From an uncultured Eggerthellaceae bacterium (GTDB lineage: Bacteria > Actinomycetota > Coriobacteriia > Coriobacteriales > Eggerthellaceae), in the NCBI GenBank assembly GCA_947566075.1, contig CANOIM010000001.1:62001-126000 (forward strand): a stretch of DNA of 64,000 nucleotides, in the 5' to 3' direction. This document shows, piece after piece, positions 23,574-31,348 of the stretch; positions within the stretch are counted from its first letter, which is position 1, and the number at the start of each line of letters is the position of its first letter. The position numbers were made by a program, and so were the translations under genes. The notes beneath the pieces were generated by a model, which was not told the DNA's origin, did not search any database, and saw nothing but the letters and a program-made list of their open reading frames with translations.

Positions 23574-24530
23574 CTACGCCCGGGCGGCCTTCAGCGCCCT
23601 TCCGCCCTCGACGCCGCTCTTCTCCAGCGAGAACGCCTGCAAGGCGAGGTTATCGTACGTGCTGTAGTAGTAGGTCTTCGTGGCGGCGGAATAGCCGCCC
23701 GAGTAGACGGTGTACTCCGGGCTGCCGTCTGCCACTTCGGCTGCTCCCTTGATCATGGAGACGCCGCCGAGGGTCTTGAACAGGCGCGTGACGTTGTCGG
23801 CTTCGCCGGTCTGCACAGGGTAGTGCGCGTTCAGGTAGGCGGCCCGCACGAAACGTGACGGCGAGTAATAGTCCCCGGGGATGCCCCGCATGCCAGCGCC
23901 GGACCCGTAGGGTGCAAGCTCGTCGGCCGCCCACGTGACCGAGCTCGGGTACTCCGGCGTGCAGGCAAGATAGCTGCGCACGTTCTCGTGATGGTAGGGG
24001 AACGCCGGCTGGTTGGTGAGCACGTCCAGGTCGTCGCGGTAGACGTGCATGCCGTCTTCTTGGTACTCCACCACGATGCTGCGCTGGGTGTCGCCGATGA
24101 GCCAGTGGAGGAGGGACACGCCGTAGCGGTCGTTGAAGGGCTTGCCCACGATGGTGACGCCGGGCAACGCCGCTTCGGCCTCGTCCACCGTCTTGAACTG
24201 AGAGGCTATATAGAACGGGAAGGCATAGGCCGGGACATTCACCTTCCCCTCGATCGGCGCGGGTGCATAGGCGGCATAGCCGGGAAAGTTGAGTCCGGCG
24301 ACCCCCAGGCCCTCCTCGTTCATGGCGTCGAAGTAGAGCGGGCAGCCATCGGGCGCGACGGCCACGCCGATGGAGGCGTATCTCGCCGTCAGGGCACCGT
24401 TCATGAAGGAGGGATGAGTGAACCCGCGCTGGGTGACGAAGACGTCCTGCCCGAACGGCTCCATCCAGTCCAGGTTCCTGCCGAAGTACATGTTGCCTTG
24501 AGCGTCCGTGAACCTGATTCCCGTGCACAT
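23574..24530 (-). CDS. bsh: Bile salt hydrolase (choloylglycine hydrolase family)
   Basis: 318 residues. All catalytic positions are visible: Cys2 (N-terminal nucleophile after Met removal), Arg18, Asp21, Asn81 in GLNFPG, Asn173 in LTNQPAFPYH and Arg226 in YYSPSRF. The Asn81 of GLNF is the bile-salt type; penicillin V acylases usually have Tyr there. There is no signal peptide, so the enzyme is cytosolic. It deconjugates glycine or taurine bile salts. A 9-bp hairpin lies just upstream of its ribosome site, and a short-chain dehydrogenase diverges from it, so the locus may process bile acids. Best evidence here for an intestinal host. Confidence 0.92.
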   Translation of the reverse strand: MCTGIRFTDAQGNMYFGRNLDWMEPFGQDVFVTQRGFTHPSFMNGALTARYASIGVAVAPDGCPLYFDAMNEEGLGVAGLNFPGYAAYAPAPIEGKVNVPAYAFPFYIASQFKTVDEAEAALPGVTIVGKPFNDRYGVSLLHWLIGDTQRSIVVEYQEDGMHVYRDDLDVLTNQPAFPYHHENVRSYLACTPEYPSSVTWAADELAPYGSGAGMRGIPGDYYSPSRFVRAAYLNAHYPVQTGEADNVTRLFKTLGGVSMIKGAAEVADGSPEYTVYSGGYSAATKTYYYSTYDNLALQAFSLEKSGVEGGRALKAARA

Positions 24531-24545
24531 GATGGCCTCTTTCCC

Positions 24546-24566
24546 GCAGAGCGAAGGTCGCTCTGC
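24546..24566 (-). promoter_or_regulatory. Perfect 9-bp hairpin in the bsh 5' region
   Basis: GCAGAGCGA and TCGCTCTGC (arms 24546-24554, 24558-24566) flank 3 nt. On the minus strand it ends right before GGGAAAGAGG, the bsh ribosome site. It may be an operator or a translational control hairpin. Confidence 0.5.
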
Positions 24567-24738
24567 TCTGCCTAGCAGTCTCTTTCGGGGTCACGATACC
24601 AAGCGGTGTCCGTTGCGAGCCGGGGAGGGGAGGAGCCGTTGCGGAGCCGTTTGCCTGAGACCGAGGGGTGCGGCTTCGGTGCGTTCCCCCATGCTATAGT
24701 TCTCGCATTCGCAACCACGACGGAGGGAGACCCGCGCG

Positions 24739-25503
24739 ATGACTTGCACGACGAAGAAGCTCGAAGGAAGGGCGGCCATCGTCACGGGCGCCAGCTCGGG
24801 GGTGGGCCGCGGTCTGGCGAAGGTGCTGGCCGAGAACGGCGCCAACGTGTGCGCCTGCGCGCGCCGTAGGGAGAAGCTGGAGGAGTTGCGCGACGAGCTG
24901 GCCGCCGAGGGCGCCCGTGTGCTGCCCGTCGCCTGCGACGTGATGGACCCTAGCCAGATCAAGAACGTGGTGGCCCAGTGCGTGGGCGAGTTCGGCGGCG
25001 TGGACATCCTGGTGAACTGCGCCCAGGGGTCCATGGCCTTCCGCACCATCGAGGACATCGACATCGACTACGCCATGGAGGCCTACAAGAGCGGTGCCCT
25101 GGCCACGCTGCTGTTCATGAAGGAGTGCTTCCCGTACCTCAAGGAAAGCGGCCACGGACGCATCATCAACACCGCGTCGGCTGCCGGTTACGACGGCAAT
25201 GAGGGCTTCGGTGCCTACGGTATGGCGAAGGAGGCCATCCGAGCTATCACCCGTACTGCCGCGCGCGAGTGGGGCAAGCACGCCATCACGGCGAACGTAT
25301 TCTTGCCCATCATCGCCACCGACTTCTTCCGCGAAACGCAGCCACAGGCGCTGAAGAGCCTGGAGTCTAAGAGCCCGCTGGGTCGCGTGGGCACCACCGA
25401 AGAGGACTGCGCGCCGCTGATCGTATTCCTCGCCAGTGACGAAGGTGGCTACTTCACCGGCCAGTCGTTCATGGTGGACGGCGGCATCCATATGCACACT
25501 TAG
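24739..25503 (+). CDS. Short-chain dehydrogenase/reductase, possible hydroxysteroid dehydrogenase
   Basis: 254 residues, CGGAGGGAG before the ATG. Classical SDR: TGASSGVG (16-23) binds the nucleotide, NCAQG (93-97), catalytic Ser147, Tyr160 and Lys164 (YGMAK), and a C-terminal FTGQSFMVDGGIHM. Arg41-44 after the second beta strand (CARRREK) hints at NADP preference. Eggerthella-type bacteria carry several hydroxysteroid dehydrogenases in this family; divergence from bsh across 208 bp supports a bile-acid role, but sequence alone does not fix the substrate. Confidence 0.82.
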   Translation: MTCTTKKLEGRAAIVTGASSGVGRGLAKVLAENGANVCACARRREKLEELRDELAAEGARVLPVACDVMDPSQIKNVVAQCVGEFGGVDILVNCAQGSMAFRTIEDIDIDYAMEAYKSGALATLLFMKECFPYLKESGHGRIINTASAAGYDGNEGFGAYGMAKEAIRAITRTAAREWGKHAITANVFLPIIATDFFRETQPQALKSLESKSPLGRVGTTEEDCAPLIVFLASDEGGYFTGQSFMVDGGIHMHT

Positions 25504-25640
25504 AACACCCAAGACGAGATAGGTTGAAGGCGGGGGCGCAGTAATGCGCCCCTATTGGCATTTTGCCAGGCTATTACCTAGATGCAAGTCAACGATGATG
25601 ATGGATGAGGACAGAGGAGGTTCTCCTCTATGTTATGATG

Positions 25641-25658
25641 ATGTTATACGTATAACAT
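25641..25658. promoter_or_regulatory. 18-bp perfect palindrome, toxin-antitoxin operator
   Basis: ATGTTATACGTATAACAT reads the same on both strands and ends 17 nt before the antitoxin ATG, overlapping GAAAGAGG only on its right. Autoregulation by the antitoxin (or complex) at such palindromes is the rule for these modules. Confidence 0.65.
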
Positions 25659-25675
25659 GAGAAAGAGGTGTTCCT

Positions 25676-25972
25676 ATGGCTGATACGCTCGTGAGCGCCC
25701 GCATCCCGAAGGCGAAGAAGGAATCGGTGTCTGCGCTGCTCGCTTCCATGGATGCAACGGTGTCCGATCTCATCCAGCGGTCCTTCGATTATGTCCTTGC
25801 CACGAAGGAGATGCCTTCGGTCCAGCGAAGCGCTGAGAAGCCCGTTGATGAGTTCGAGGCCTTCTGCGCTGATTGTGTCTTGGATATTGATTGGTCGGTG
25901 GCTGGTGCTGATAGCTCCTATGACAGCATCATTCGTGCAGGTAAGGTGGCTGACTATGAATCTCTTGCTTGA
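25676..25972 (+). CDS. RelB/DinJ-like antitoxin
   Basis: 98 residues. The N-terminus SARIPKAKKESVSALLASMD followed by ATVSDLIQRSFDYVL is a ribbon-helix-helix of the RelB/DinJ type; the acidic C-terminal half would wrap around the toxin. GAAAGAGG lies upstream of the ATG. Overlaps the PIN gene by 17 bp, so the two are one module. An 18-bp palindrome covers the promoter. Pairing of a RelB/DinJ-type antitoxin with a PIN toxin rather than RelE/YafQ is less usual but seen in this class. Confidence 0.8.
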   Translation: MADTLVSARIPKAKKESVSALLASMDATVSDLIQRSFDYVLATKEMPSVQRSAEKPVDEFEAFCADCVLDIDWSVAGADSSYDSIIRAGKVADYESLA

Positions 25973-26402
25973 TACCTGCGTTCTCATAGATTTCCTGGGA
26001 GGGAAGGATCCCTTTTTCCAAGACGCCCAGCGCATCATGGCGGCGGGCTACTTCAGGGACGTTCGCCTCTGGGTGGCGGGCCAATCCCTCAGGGATGCCT
26101 TCTATGTTCTGAGCAAGTATCAGAATCCCATCACAGTCCAACGGTCCTTGGTAAAGGCGTCCCAGGCCCTTTCCATTGTGTCGCTCTCTGATCAGGACTT
26201 CATCAACGCGGCTCGGCTGGAATGGGATGACTATGAGGATTGTCTGATAGCCCTCTGCGCCCAAAAGGCCAATGCGGAATACATCATCACTCGGGACGAA
26301 AAAGGGTTCGCACGTTCCCTAGTTCCCATCATGACCCCTGCAGGATGGCTGACCATGATGAAGGCAGAGCGTGGCCTTGACTATGAGGTCACGGCTTCGT
26401 AG
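25956..26402 (+). CDS. PIN-domain toxin (VapC-like ribonuclease)
   Basis: 148 residues from the ATG at 25956, inside the end of the antitoxin gene. PIN-domain acidic positions are visible: LLLDTCVLIDFL (Asp6), WDDYEDCLIALCAQ (Asp and Glu near 93-97) and YIITRDEKGF (Asp near 116). These coordinate Mg for RNA cleavage. Length is normal for VapC-like proteins. Overlap and shared palindrome indicate co-expression with the antitoxin. The RNA target cannot be predicted. Confidence 0.82.
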   Translation: MNLLLDTCVLIDFLGGKDPFFQDAQRIMAAGYFRDVRLWVAGQSLRDAFYVLSKYQNPITVQRSLVKASQALSIVSLSDQDFINAARLEWDDYEDCLIALCAQKANAEYIITRDEKGFARSLVPIMTPAGWLTMMKAERGLDYEVTAS

Positions 26403-26407
26403 AAGGG

Positions 26408-27223
26408 CTACTGCGTCAGGTTCACGGTGCGCAGGGAGGTGCCGAAGGGAAGGCAGGCCTTCACGCAGAATAGGCAGGCTTCCGGGTCTTCCACCACCCG
26501 AGTGGCCAGCGTCTCAACGCCGCGGTTGAAGAGCGCTTGGGCCGGTACCACGCTAGGGCCCACCATGATGGTGTGCGCGTCAGCGGCCAGCGCCAGCAGC
26601 CGGGGAGCTGTCTTGTTGATGAGGGTGACCCCGGTCATGAACACGAAATCCGCTTCCGGCACTACGTATTCGCAAGCCGGATCAGGGGTGTCCGCATCTC
26701 CTTTGCAATTGCGCTCCAATACGGTCAGCTGAGCATATTCGCTGATATCCTCCACATGGGGGAAATGACCTACCACTACTACCTTGGCCGCGTCTTCGCC
26801 GTTACCCGTTTTCGTTCGGGCGGCTTCGATGGTGGGGCGGTATAGATCGAAGGCGTCCACCTTGGCTTTATCCAAGCTCAGAGCTGCGGCTTCACTGCTC
26901 CGATCCTGGAAGCCCGCTGCCTTGATCTGGGCGTCTTGGGCGTAGTAAGCATTCAAGGCAGCCACGCCCAATGTGGCCTCTTGCATGTTCCATGACTTGG
27001 CCAGGGCCGCTACATCACGCAGGTCCTTGCCGCGCAGGTCCTCCAGGCGCTTGCGCTTCACGCCGCCGGTGAGCGTATAGGAGACCCCCATGCCGGATTC
27101 GGCAGCCACACAGGACCAGTGGAGCCCCAGCGCTTGATCAGTGACGGCGATGCCTTGGGGGATGCCCTCTATCAATTCGTCGTAGAGGCCCCAGGGTGAG
27201 TTGGCTTTTTCGCGTCCGTTCAT
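26408..27223 (-). CDS. DUF4213/DUF364 protein, putative heavy-metal chelation family
   Basis: 271 residues. The N-terminal part (LYDELIEGIPQGIAVTDQAL, LGLHWSCVAAESGMGVSYTL) and the Rossmann-like C-terminal part (VVVVGHFPHV; ADFVFMTGVTLINKTAPRLL; TIMVGPSVVP) match the two-part DUF4213/DUF364 architecture. The family is linked by context to molybdenum or tungsten uptake and cofactor work in anaerobes. Two late Cys residues (CLFCVKACLPFG) could bind metal. It diverges from a moeA homologue with a shared palindrome. It converges on the PIN gene. Confidence 0.82.
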   Translation of the reverse strand: MNGREKANSPWGLYDELIEGIPQGIAVTDQALGLHWSCVAAESGMGVSYTLTGGVKRKRLEDLRGKDLRDVAALAKSWNMQEATLGVAALNAYYAQDAQIKAAGFQDRSSEAAALSLDKAKVDAFDLYRPTIEAARTKTGNGEDAAKVVVVGHFPHVEDISEYAQLTVLERNCKGDADTPDPACEYVVPEADFVFMTGVTLINKTAPRLLALAADAHTIMVGPSVVPAQALFNRGVETLATRVVEDPEACLFCVKACLPFGTSLRTVNLTQ

Positions 27224-27286
27224 ATCCGCAGAATCTCCTTCTCTGATCGAGCATTGTCTGTCTCTATTATCCTTGACAGGAAATTA

Positions 27287-27304
27287 TATACTTGAGTAAG
27301 TATA
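27287..27304. promoter_or_regulatory. Dyad TATACTT-N4-AAGTATA between DUF364 and moeA
   Basis: Perfect 7-bp arms (27287-27293 and 27298-27304) in an AT-rich stretch of the 157-bp divergent gap. Could be the operator of a metal-responsive repressor; no such regulator lies next to it. Confidence 0.5.
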
Positions 27305-27380
27305 ATATGCCTCAAAAAGCGCTCTGTGGTAGGGAGGAGACGCTTAAAGCGATCCTTTGACCACGCAAGGAAGGGGTATC

Positions 27381-28730
27381 ATGCGAGACCATTCAAGCCA
27401 TATCGAACTGAGCAGGGATGATGCCGTGGAGGCTTTGCTGGCAGAGCTGCGAAGCTGCGGCTTCGGTGATGCGAATATCTGCGGCACTGAGCATATCGCT
27501 CTGAGTGATGCCTTCGGGCGCGTATTGGCGGAAGATGTGCGCGCGAAGACGGATGTGCCGAACGTGCTCACCTGCTGCCTGGATTCGGTGGCGGTACACT
27601 GGGATGCCTTCCAGGGCCTGCCCGAAGGTCAGCTGCCTGATACGTCTGCTTGGGTGCGCGGCATTGATTGGGAGTTCGCGAATACGGGCGTAGCCATGCC
27701 GGAGGGCTTCGATACCGCGGTAGTCATCGAACACGTCAAGGTCTCTAAGGATGAGCGTTCCATCCAGCTGACGGCTGCTCCCTCCCAACGCTTCGCAGGA
27801 ACCCGCGCGGCGGGGGCTAGCCTACAGTGTGGTCAGCTGGCTGTATCGGCTGGGTGCATCATAGACCCAGATGTGGCTGCGCGCATCGCTGGTGCGGGCC
27901 ATGGCAGTGTGACCGTGCGCCGCCGTCCGCAGGTCGCTTTCCTTCCTACGGGCGATGAGCTGGTGCCGCCCAATCTGCCCTACAGCAGCTCTATGGTGGG
28001 AAGCTTTGCCGGGGCGGGGCGCGTCTATGAATCCAATAGCTTCGTGGTACAGGGCAAGGTAGAGGCCTGGGGAGGCGTCTTCGCTCCCTTTGATACGGTG
28101 CCGGATGACTACGCGGCCATCAAGGAGGCGGTGCTCGCGGCTACGAAGGTGGCTGACATCGTGGTGCTGAATGCCGGGTCTTCGAAGGGCTCAGAGGATT
28201 GGTCAGTTGAGGTCCTGGAGGAAGTCGGCCAGGTGGTCTACCATCAGACGAATCACGGTCCGGGTCATCATAGCTTCTTCGCTCTGGTGGAAGGCGTGCC
28301 GGTGGTGGGCATCTCAGGCCCGTCGGGCGGCGTATCGTTCACGCTGGAGTTCTACCTGCGTCCTGTTCTGCGCGCCTTCCTGGGGTTGGACCCGCACCCG
28401 CAGCTGATCCCGGCGCGCCTTCGTGGCACCTTCGGCAAGAACCGGTTCGCCCGGAAGAGCCTGGCGAAGGCAGTGCCGGGGGAGGAGAGGCCGCCCGAGG
28501 CCACAGAGCCGGGGTCTGAGTTCTATTCCGTGCGCTTCATGGAGCTGGTGGCTGAACCTGACGGCACGCTGAGCGCCACACCCGTGGCGGGGAAGGCGGG
28601 TTCGGCTGAGACCCAGCATGCGAACGCGCTGTACATGCTCTCAGCGGGAGCCGATGCGGTCTTTCCCGAAGAGGGGGCTCTTATCCAGGTGGAGTTGCGC
28701 AGCGGCCATGGCATTCAGGTGCGGGAATAG
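27381..28730 (+). CDS. MoeA-like molybdopterin molybdenumtransferase (divergent)
   Basis: 449 residues from the ATG at 27381 with GGAAGGGG upstream. MoeA features: the early IALSDAFGRVLAEDVRA; the MogA-like central domain with FLPTGDEL, VESNSF-like ESNSFVVQGKVEAWGG and GHHSFFALVEGVPVVGISGP followed by GGVSFTLEFYLRPVL; and a C-terminal domain with HANALYMLSAGADAVFPEEG. The usual DNSAMDGYA block near the active site is replaced by TCCLDSVAV, keeping only the Asp. Typical MoeA inserts Mo into pterin; a variant may favour tungsten or another partner enzyme. First gene before a THEP1-like NTPase (5-bp gap). Confidence 0.85.
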   Translation: MRDHSSHIELSRDDAVEALLAELRSCGFGDANICGTEHIALSDAFGRVLAEDVRAKTDVPNVLTCCLDSVAVHWDAFQGLPEGQLPDTSAWVRGIDWEFANTGVAMPEGFDTAVVIEHVKVSKDERSIQLTAAPSQRFAGTRAAGASLQCGQLAVSAGCIIDPDVAARIAGAGHGSVTVRRRPQVAFLPTGDELVPPNLPYSSSMVGSFAGAGRVYESNSFVVQGKVEAWGGVFAPFDTVPDDYAAIKEAVLAATKVADIVVLNAGSSKGSEDWSVEVLEEVGQVVYHQTNHGPGHHSFFALVEGVPVVGISGPSGGVSFTLEFYLRPVLRAFLGLDPHPQLIPARLRGTFGKNRFARKSLAKAVPGEERPPEATEPGSEFYSVRFMELVAEPDGTLSATPVAGKAGSAETQHANALYMLSAGADAVFPEEGALIQVELRSGHGIQVRE

Positions 28731-28735
28731 GTGCC

Positions 28736-29326
28736 ATGCTGTTCCTGCTGACCGGAGACGTTCGCACGGGGAAGACCCGTTGGCTTGAGCGTTTGGTTGC
28801 GGAGCTGAACACGGTAAGCGTACGGTGTCATGGAGTCATGACACCCGGTGTGTGGGAGCGGCGCGACAGCTTTTCCTTCGAGAAGCTCGGTATCGAAGCG
28901 GTGCTGCTTCCGGGAGGCGAGCGCATTCCCTTTGCCCAGCGACGAGACCTTGCTGAGGCGGCAGGCGTCTTTCGTGAGGAGAGCCAGGCTGCTCACGCGG
29001 GGCTCGGGTGGCATATCTCTGATGCGGCTATCGTCCAGGTGAATGAGCACCTGGCAGCGCTTCCGCTCCCAGACGGCAGGGCGCATCCAACGCTTCTGGT
29101 GGTGGATGAGTTGGGTAAGCTGGAGCTTTTGCAGGGCACAGGCTTCACCGAAGCCGTGCATCTTCTGGAACGGGGACCTGTGCTAGGTAGAGAGCATGCG
29201 GTGGCGGTGGTGCGCAGCGCGCTGGTGGATAACGCTGAGGAACGCTTTGCGGGTGCTTGGGGCGGCTGTGTGCGCATCCATCCTGATGATGAGGCCATGC
29301 AGACGGTGCTCTCAGCGTTGACATGA
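28736..29326 (+). CDS. THEP1-type nucleoside-triphosphatase
   Basis: 196 residues. Walker A GDVRTGKT (7-14) and Walker B with VVDELGKLEL (about 121-130) match the NTPase_1/THEP1 family, which has the DELGxxE variant. The family hydrolyses NTPs slowly; its physiological role is unclear. Position directly after the moeA-like gene, same strand, and before a strong terminator suggests a link to molybdenum cofactor or metal uptake. No metal-binding motif is evident. Confidence 0.8.
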   Translation: MLFLLTGDVRTGKTRWLERLVAELNTVSVRCHGVMTPGVWERRDSFSFEKLGIEAVLLPGGERIPFAQRRDLAEAAGVFREESQAAHAGLGWHISDAAIVQVNEHLAALPLPDGRAHPTLLVVDELGKLELLQGTGFTEAVHLLERGPVLGREHAVAVVRSALVDNAEERFAGAWGGCVRIHPDDEAMQTVLSALT

Positions 29327-29330
29327 GAAA

Positions 29331-29353
29331 GGGGAGCGCTTCGCGCGCTCCCC
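29331..29353. terminator. Bidirectional terminator between convergent genes
   Basis: GGGGAGCGC (29331-29339) and GCGCTCCCC (29345-29353) form a perfect 9-bp stem with a TTCGC loop, flanked by AAA and TT. It separates the THEP1-like gene and the ABC substrate-binding gene, which end towards each other. Confidence 0.75.
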
Positions 29354-29390
29354 TTCGCCTACGTGAATATATCTCTGCCCCTTGTCCATC

Positions 29391-30533
29391 CTAGGCTTTC
29401 GGCAAGGCTCCTTCCAGAAGCTCAGAGAGCTCTGCATCGGTCAGATCGTAGTCATACATGGTGCTGTAGTAGGCCCTCGTTACGTCTTGGATGGAATCAT
29501 CGAAGGCGTCAGGGTAGAGCAGGCGCGGCAGCCATTGCATGCCCATGAGCTGGTTCACTGTAGGCGGGTTGTTCATCCAGCACCAGGGGTCATTCGGCAC
29601 CTGATAGTAGTTGCCGTTGGTTATAGCGGCGATGCCCGCCCAAGCAGGATCGGATCCCACGGTGTCATAGATGCTGCCCGCCTGGAAGATGATCAGGTCC
29701 GGGTTCCAGACAGCGATCTGCTCCAAGCTGATCTCATTGCCGTTGCCCTTGCCGGATACGTCATCTACCACCACCACGTTGTTGGCAACCATGTCGATGA
29801 CCTGGGCTTGCACAGAGGTCTTGGCAATGGCGTTCAGCCCGTTGTTCCCCAGGAGGTAGGCCATGTTCACGCGCTCAGGTTCAGGGATGTTCGCCATGGT
29901 GGTCTGCACTTCGTCATAGACGTCAGTGCAGTACTGTGAGAGCTTTGTCCCGCGCTCTTCTCGGTTCAACAGCTCACCCAGCGTCTGGTAGGCAGCACCG
30001 TAGTCTTCCAGGTAGGCCTCCACGAATACCACGGGGATGCCCAGCTGGTCTTGGAGCGCATCTAGGCTCTCTTGGGTGTCCTTCTTCACCTCACCCGTGT
30101 CTATGATCACCTGGGGTGCAGCAGCGGCCACGGCTTCTCGGTTGAAGTCATCCTTGGCACCCAGCACCGCCCCGAACACTGGATAGTCAGCGAACTGCTC
30201 GCCGAAGATGGTCAGCTGCTCCTCAGAAAGCTCTTGGGAAAGGCCAACCATGAGGTCAGGGGCCATGGTGAGGAGCACCTGCTGGGCGGTGTGGCCAGAT
30301 GGGCAGATCCGCTCGATGGTGGCCGGGAGTTCCACTTCCCGGCCCAGGGAATCCGTGAACAGGCGCGTATCTGCTGCAGTTGCCTCTTGGCTTGAGGCTT
30401 GGGTGTCTTCGTTGGAGCTCCCTGCGCAGCCAGCCAGCCCTAAGGCTCCGAGGCAGAGCGTAGCTGCGCAGAGCGCCGCCAATGCCCCCTTCGCCAGGGT
30501 CTTCCTCTTTTCGTGCTTCCTGTTCAAGCGCAT
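29391..30533 (-). CDS. Type II ABC importer substrate-binding lipoprotein (possible molybdate/tungstate or iron)
   Basis: 380 residues from the ATG at 30533, six to eight nt after GGAGGA; an ATG two codons earlier abuts the site. A basic N-terminus, hydrophobic helix and lipobox LAGC indicate a lipoprotein. The body is the TroA/BtuF-type fold (DSLGREVELPATIERICPSG; IPVVFVEAYLED; WNPDLIIFQAGSIYDTV). Substrates of this class include haem, cobalamin, siderophores and, in MolABC, molybdate or tungstate. Convergent moeA, THEP1 and the DUF364 gene favour the last. Third gene of the permease-ATPase-binding protein operon. Confidence 0.85.
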   Translation of the reverse strand: MRLNRKHEKRKTLAKGALAALCAATLCLGALGLAGCAGSSNEDTQASSQEATAADTRLFTDSLGREVELPATIERICPSGHTAQQVLLTMAPDLMVGLSQELSEEQLTIFGEQFADYPVFGAVLGAKDDFNREAVAAAAPQVIIDTGEVKKDTQESLDALQDQLGIPVVFVEAYLEDYGAAYQTLGELLNREERGTKLSQYCTDVYDEVQTTMANIPEPERVNMAYLLGNNGLNAIAKTSVQAQVIDMVANNVVVVDDVSGKGNGNEISLEQIAVWNPDLIIFQAGSIYDTVGSDPAWAGIAAITNGNYYQVPNDPWCWMNNPPTVNQLMGMQWLPRLLYPDAFDDSIQDVTRAYYSTMYDYDLTDAELSELLEGALPKA

Positions 30534-31348
30534 ATGCATTCCTCCTTCGTCTTGGTTCCTTGCCGTGCGCATTCGACTTCGCGTGCAGGTACGCAGACGC
30601 GCACCTTGTCGCCATAGAGGGAATTGACCTCCACATCCACGGAGTAGAGGCCGCCGATGAGCTCTGAGGTGATGACCTCGTGGGGGCTGCCGTAGGCGTC
30701 CAAGCAGCCGTCTTTCAGCACGAGGGTGCGGTCAGAGTAGAGGAAAGCGTGGTCAGGGTTGTGAGTGGATTGCACGATGGAGAGCCCTTCGCGGGCCAGC
30801 TGGCGCACGCAGGAGAGTACCCGTACCGTGTTGCCGTAATCCAAGGCGCTCGTGGGCTCATCCATGACGATGGTGCGGGCGTTCTGGGCCAGGGCTCGGG
30901 CTACGAGCACCAGCTGCTGTTCGCCGCCAGAGATGTGGGTGTACTGCCGGTGGGCAAGCTGTTCTATGCCGATGCGCTCCAGTGCCTCGTAGGCCCGCTT
31001 GCGTTGATCGCAGCCGGGGTTCGAGAGCATCTTCAGATCGCTCCCGGTGGCCATGAGCACCACGTCCAGCACCTCGTAGTCATAGACTGGCGCGTGGGTC
31101 TGAGGGATATAGGACACCTCACGGGCACGCTCTTTGATGGAGAGGCTCTTGAGGTCCTTTCCGTTCACGAGCACGTTGCCCGAGTAGTGCTGGTTCAGCC
31201 CCAGGATGCAGCGGAACAGGGTGGATTTGCCCACACCGTTCGGTCCTAGCACGTTCACCAGACAGCCATCAGGGATGCTGAAGGTGAGGCCATGGAGCAC
31301 CTCGTGGGAGCCATAGGAGAAGCTCAGGTCCTGCACGCAGATGCTCAT
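30524..31348 (-). CDS. Type II ABC importer ATPase (FecE/BtuD-like)
   Basis: 274 residues. Walker A GPNGVGKS, Q-loop YIPQTHAP, signature SGGEQQLVLVARALAQ, Walker B TIVMDEPTSALDYG and STHNPDHAF (switch His). This is the ATPase for metal-chelate importers. It overlaps the binding-protein gene by 10 bp and the permease gene by 4 bp. The C-terminal 30 residues (VRVCVPAREVECARQGTKTK) extend beyond the domain core and contain three Cys; their role is unknown. Confidence 0.88.
   Translation of the reverse strand: MSICVQDLSFSYGSHEVLHGLTFSIPDGCLVNVLGPNGVGKSTLFRCILGLNQHYSGNVLVNGKDLKSLSIKERAREVSYIPQTHAPVYDYEVLDVVLMATGSDLKMLSNPGCDQRKRAYEALERIGIEQLAHRQYTHISGGEQQLVLVARALAQNARTIVMDEPTSALDYGNTVRVLSCVRQLAREGLSIVQSTHNPDHAFLYSDRTLVLKDGCLDAYGSPHEVITSELIGGLYSVDVEVNSLYGDKVRVCVPAREVECARQGTKTKEECICA

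Noticed and set aside
23516..23575. Inverted words AGCGTGGG/CCCACGCT between the radical SAM and bsh genes
   Set aside because: Possibly a terminator for convergent genes, but the arms pair with bulges and a long loop; too weak to list as a feature.
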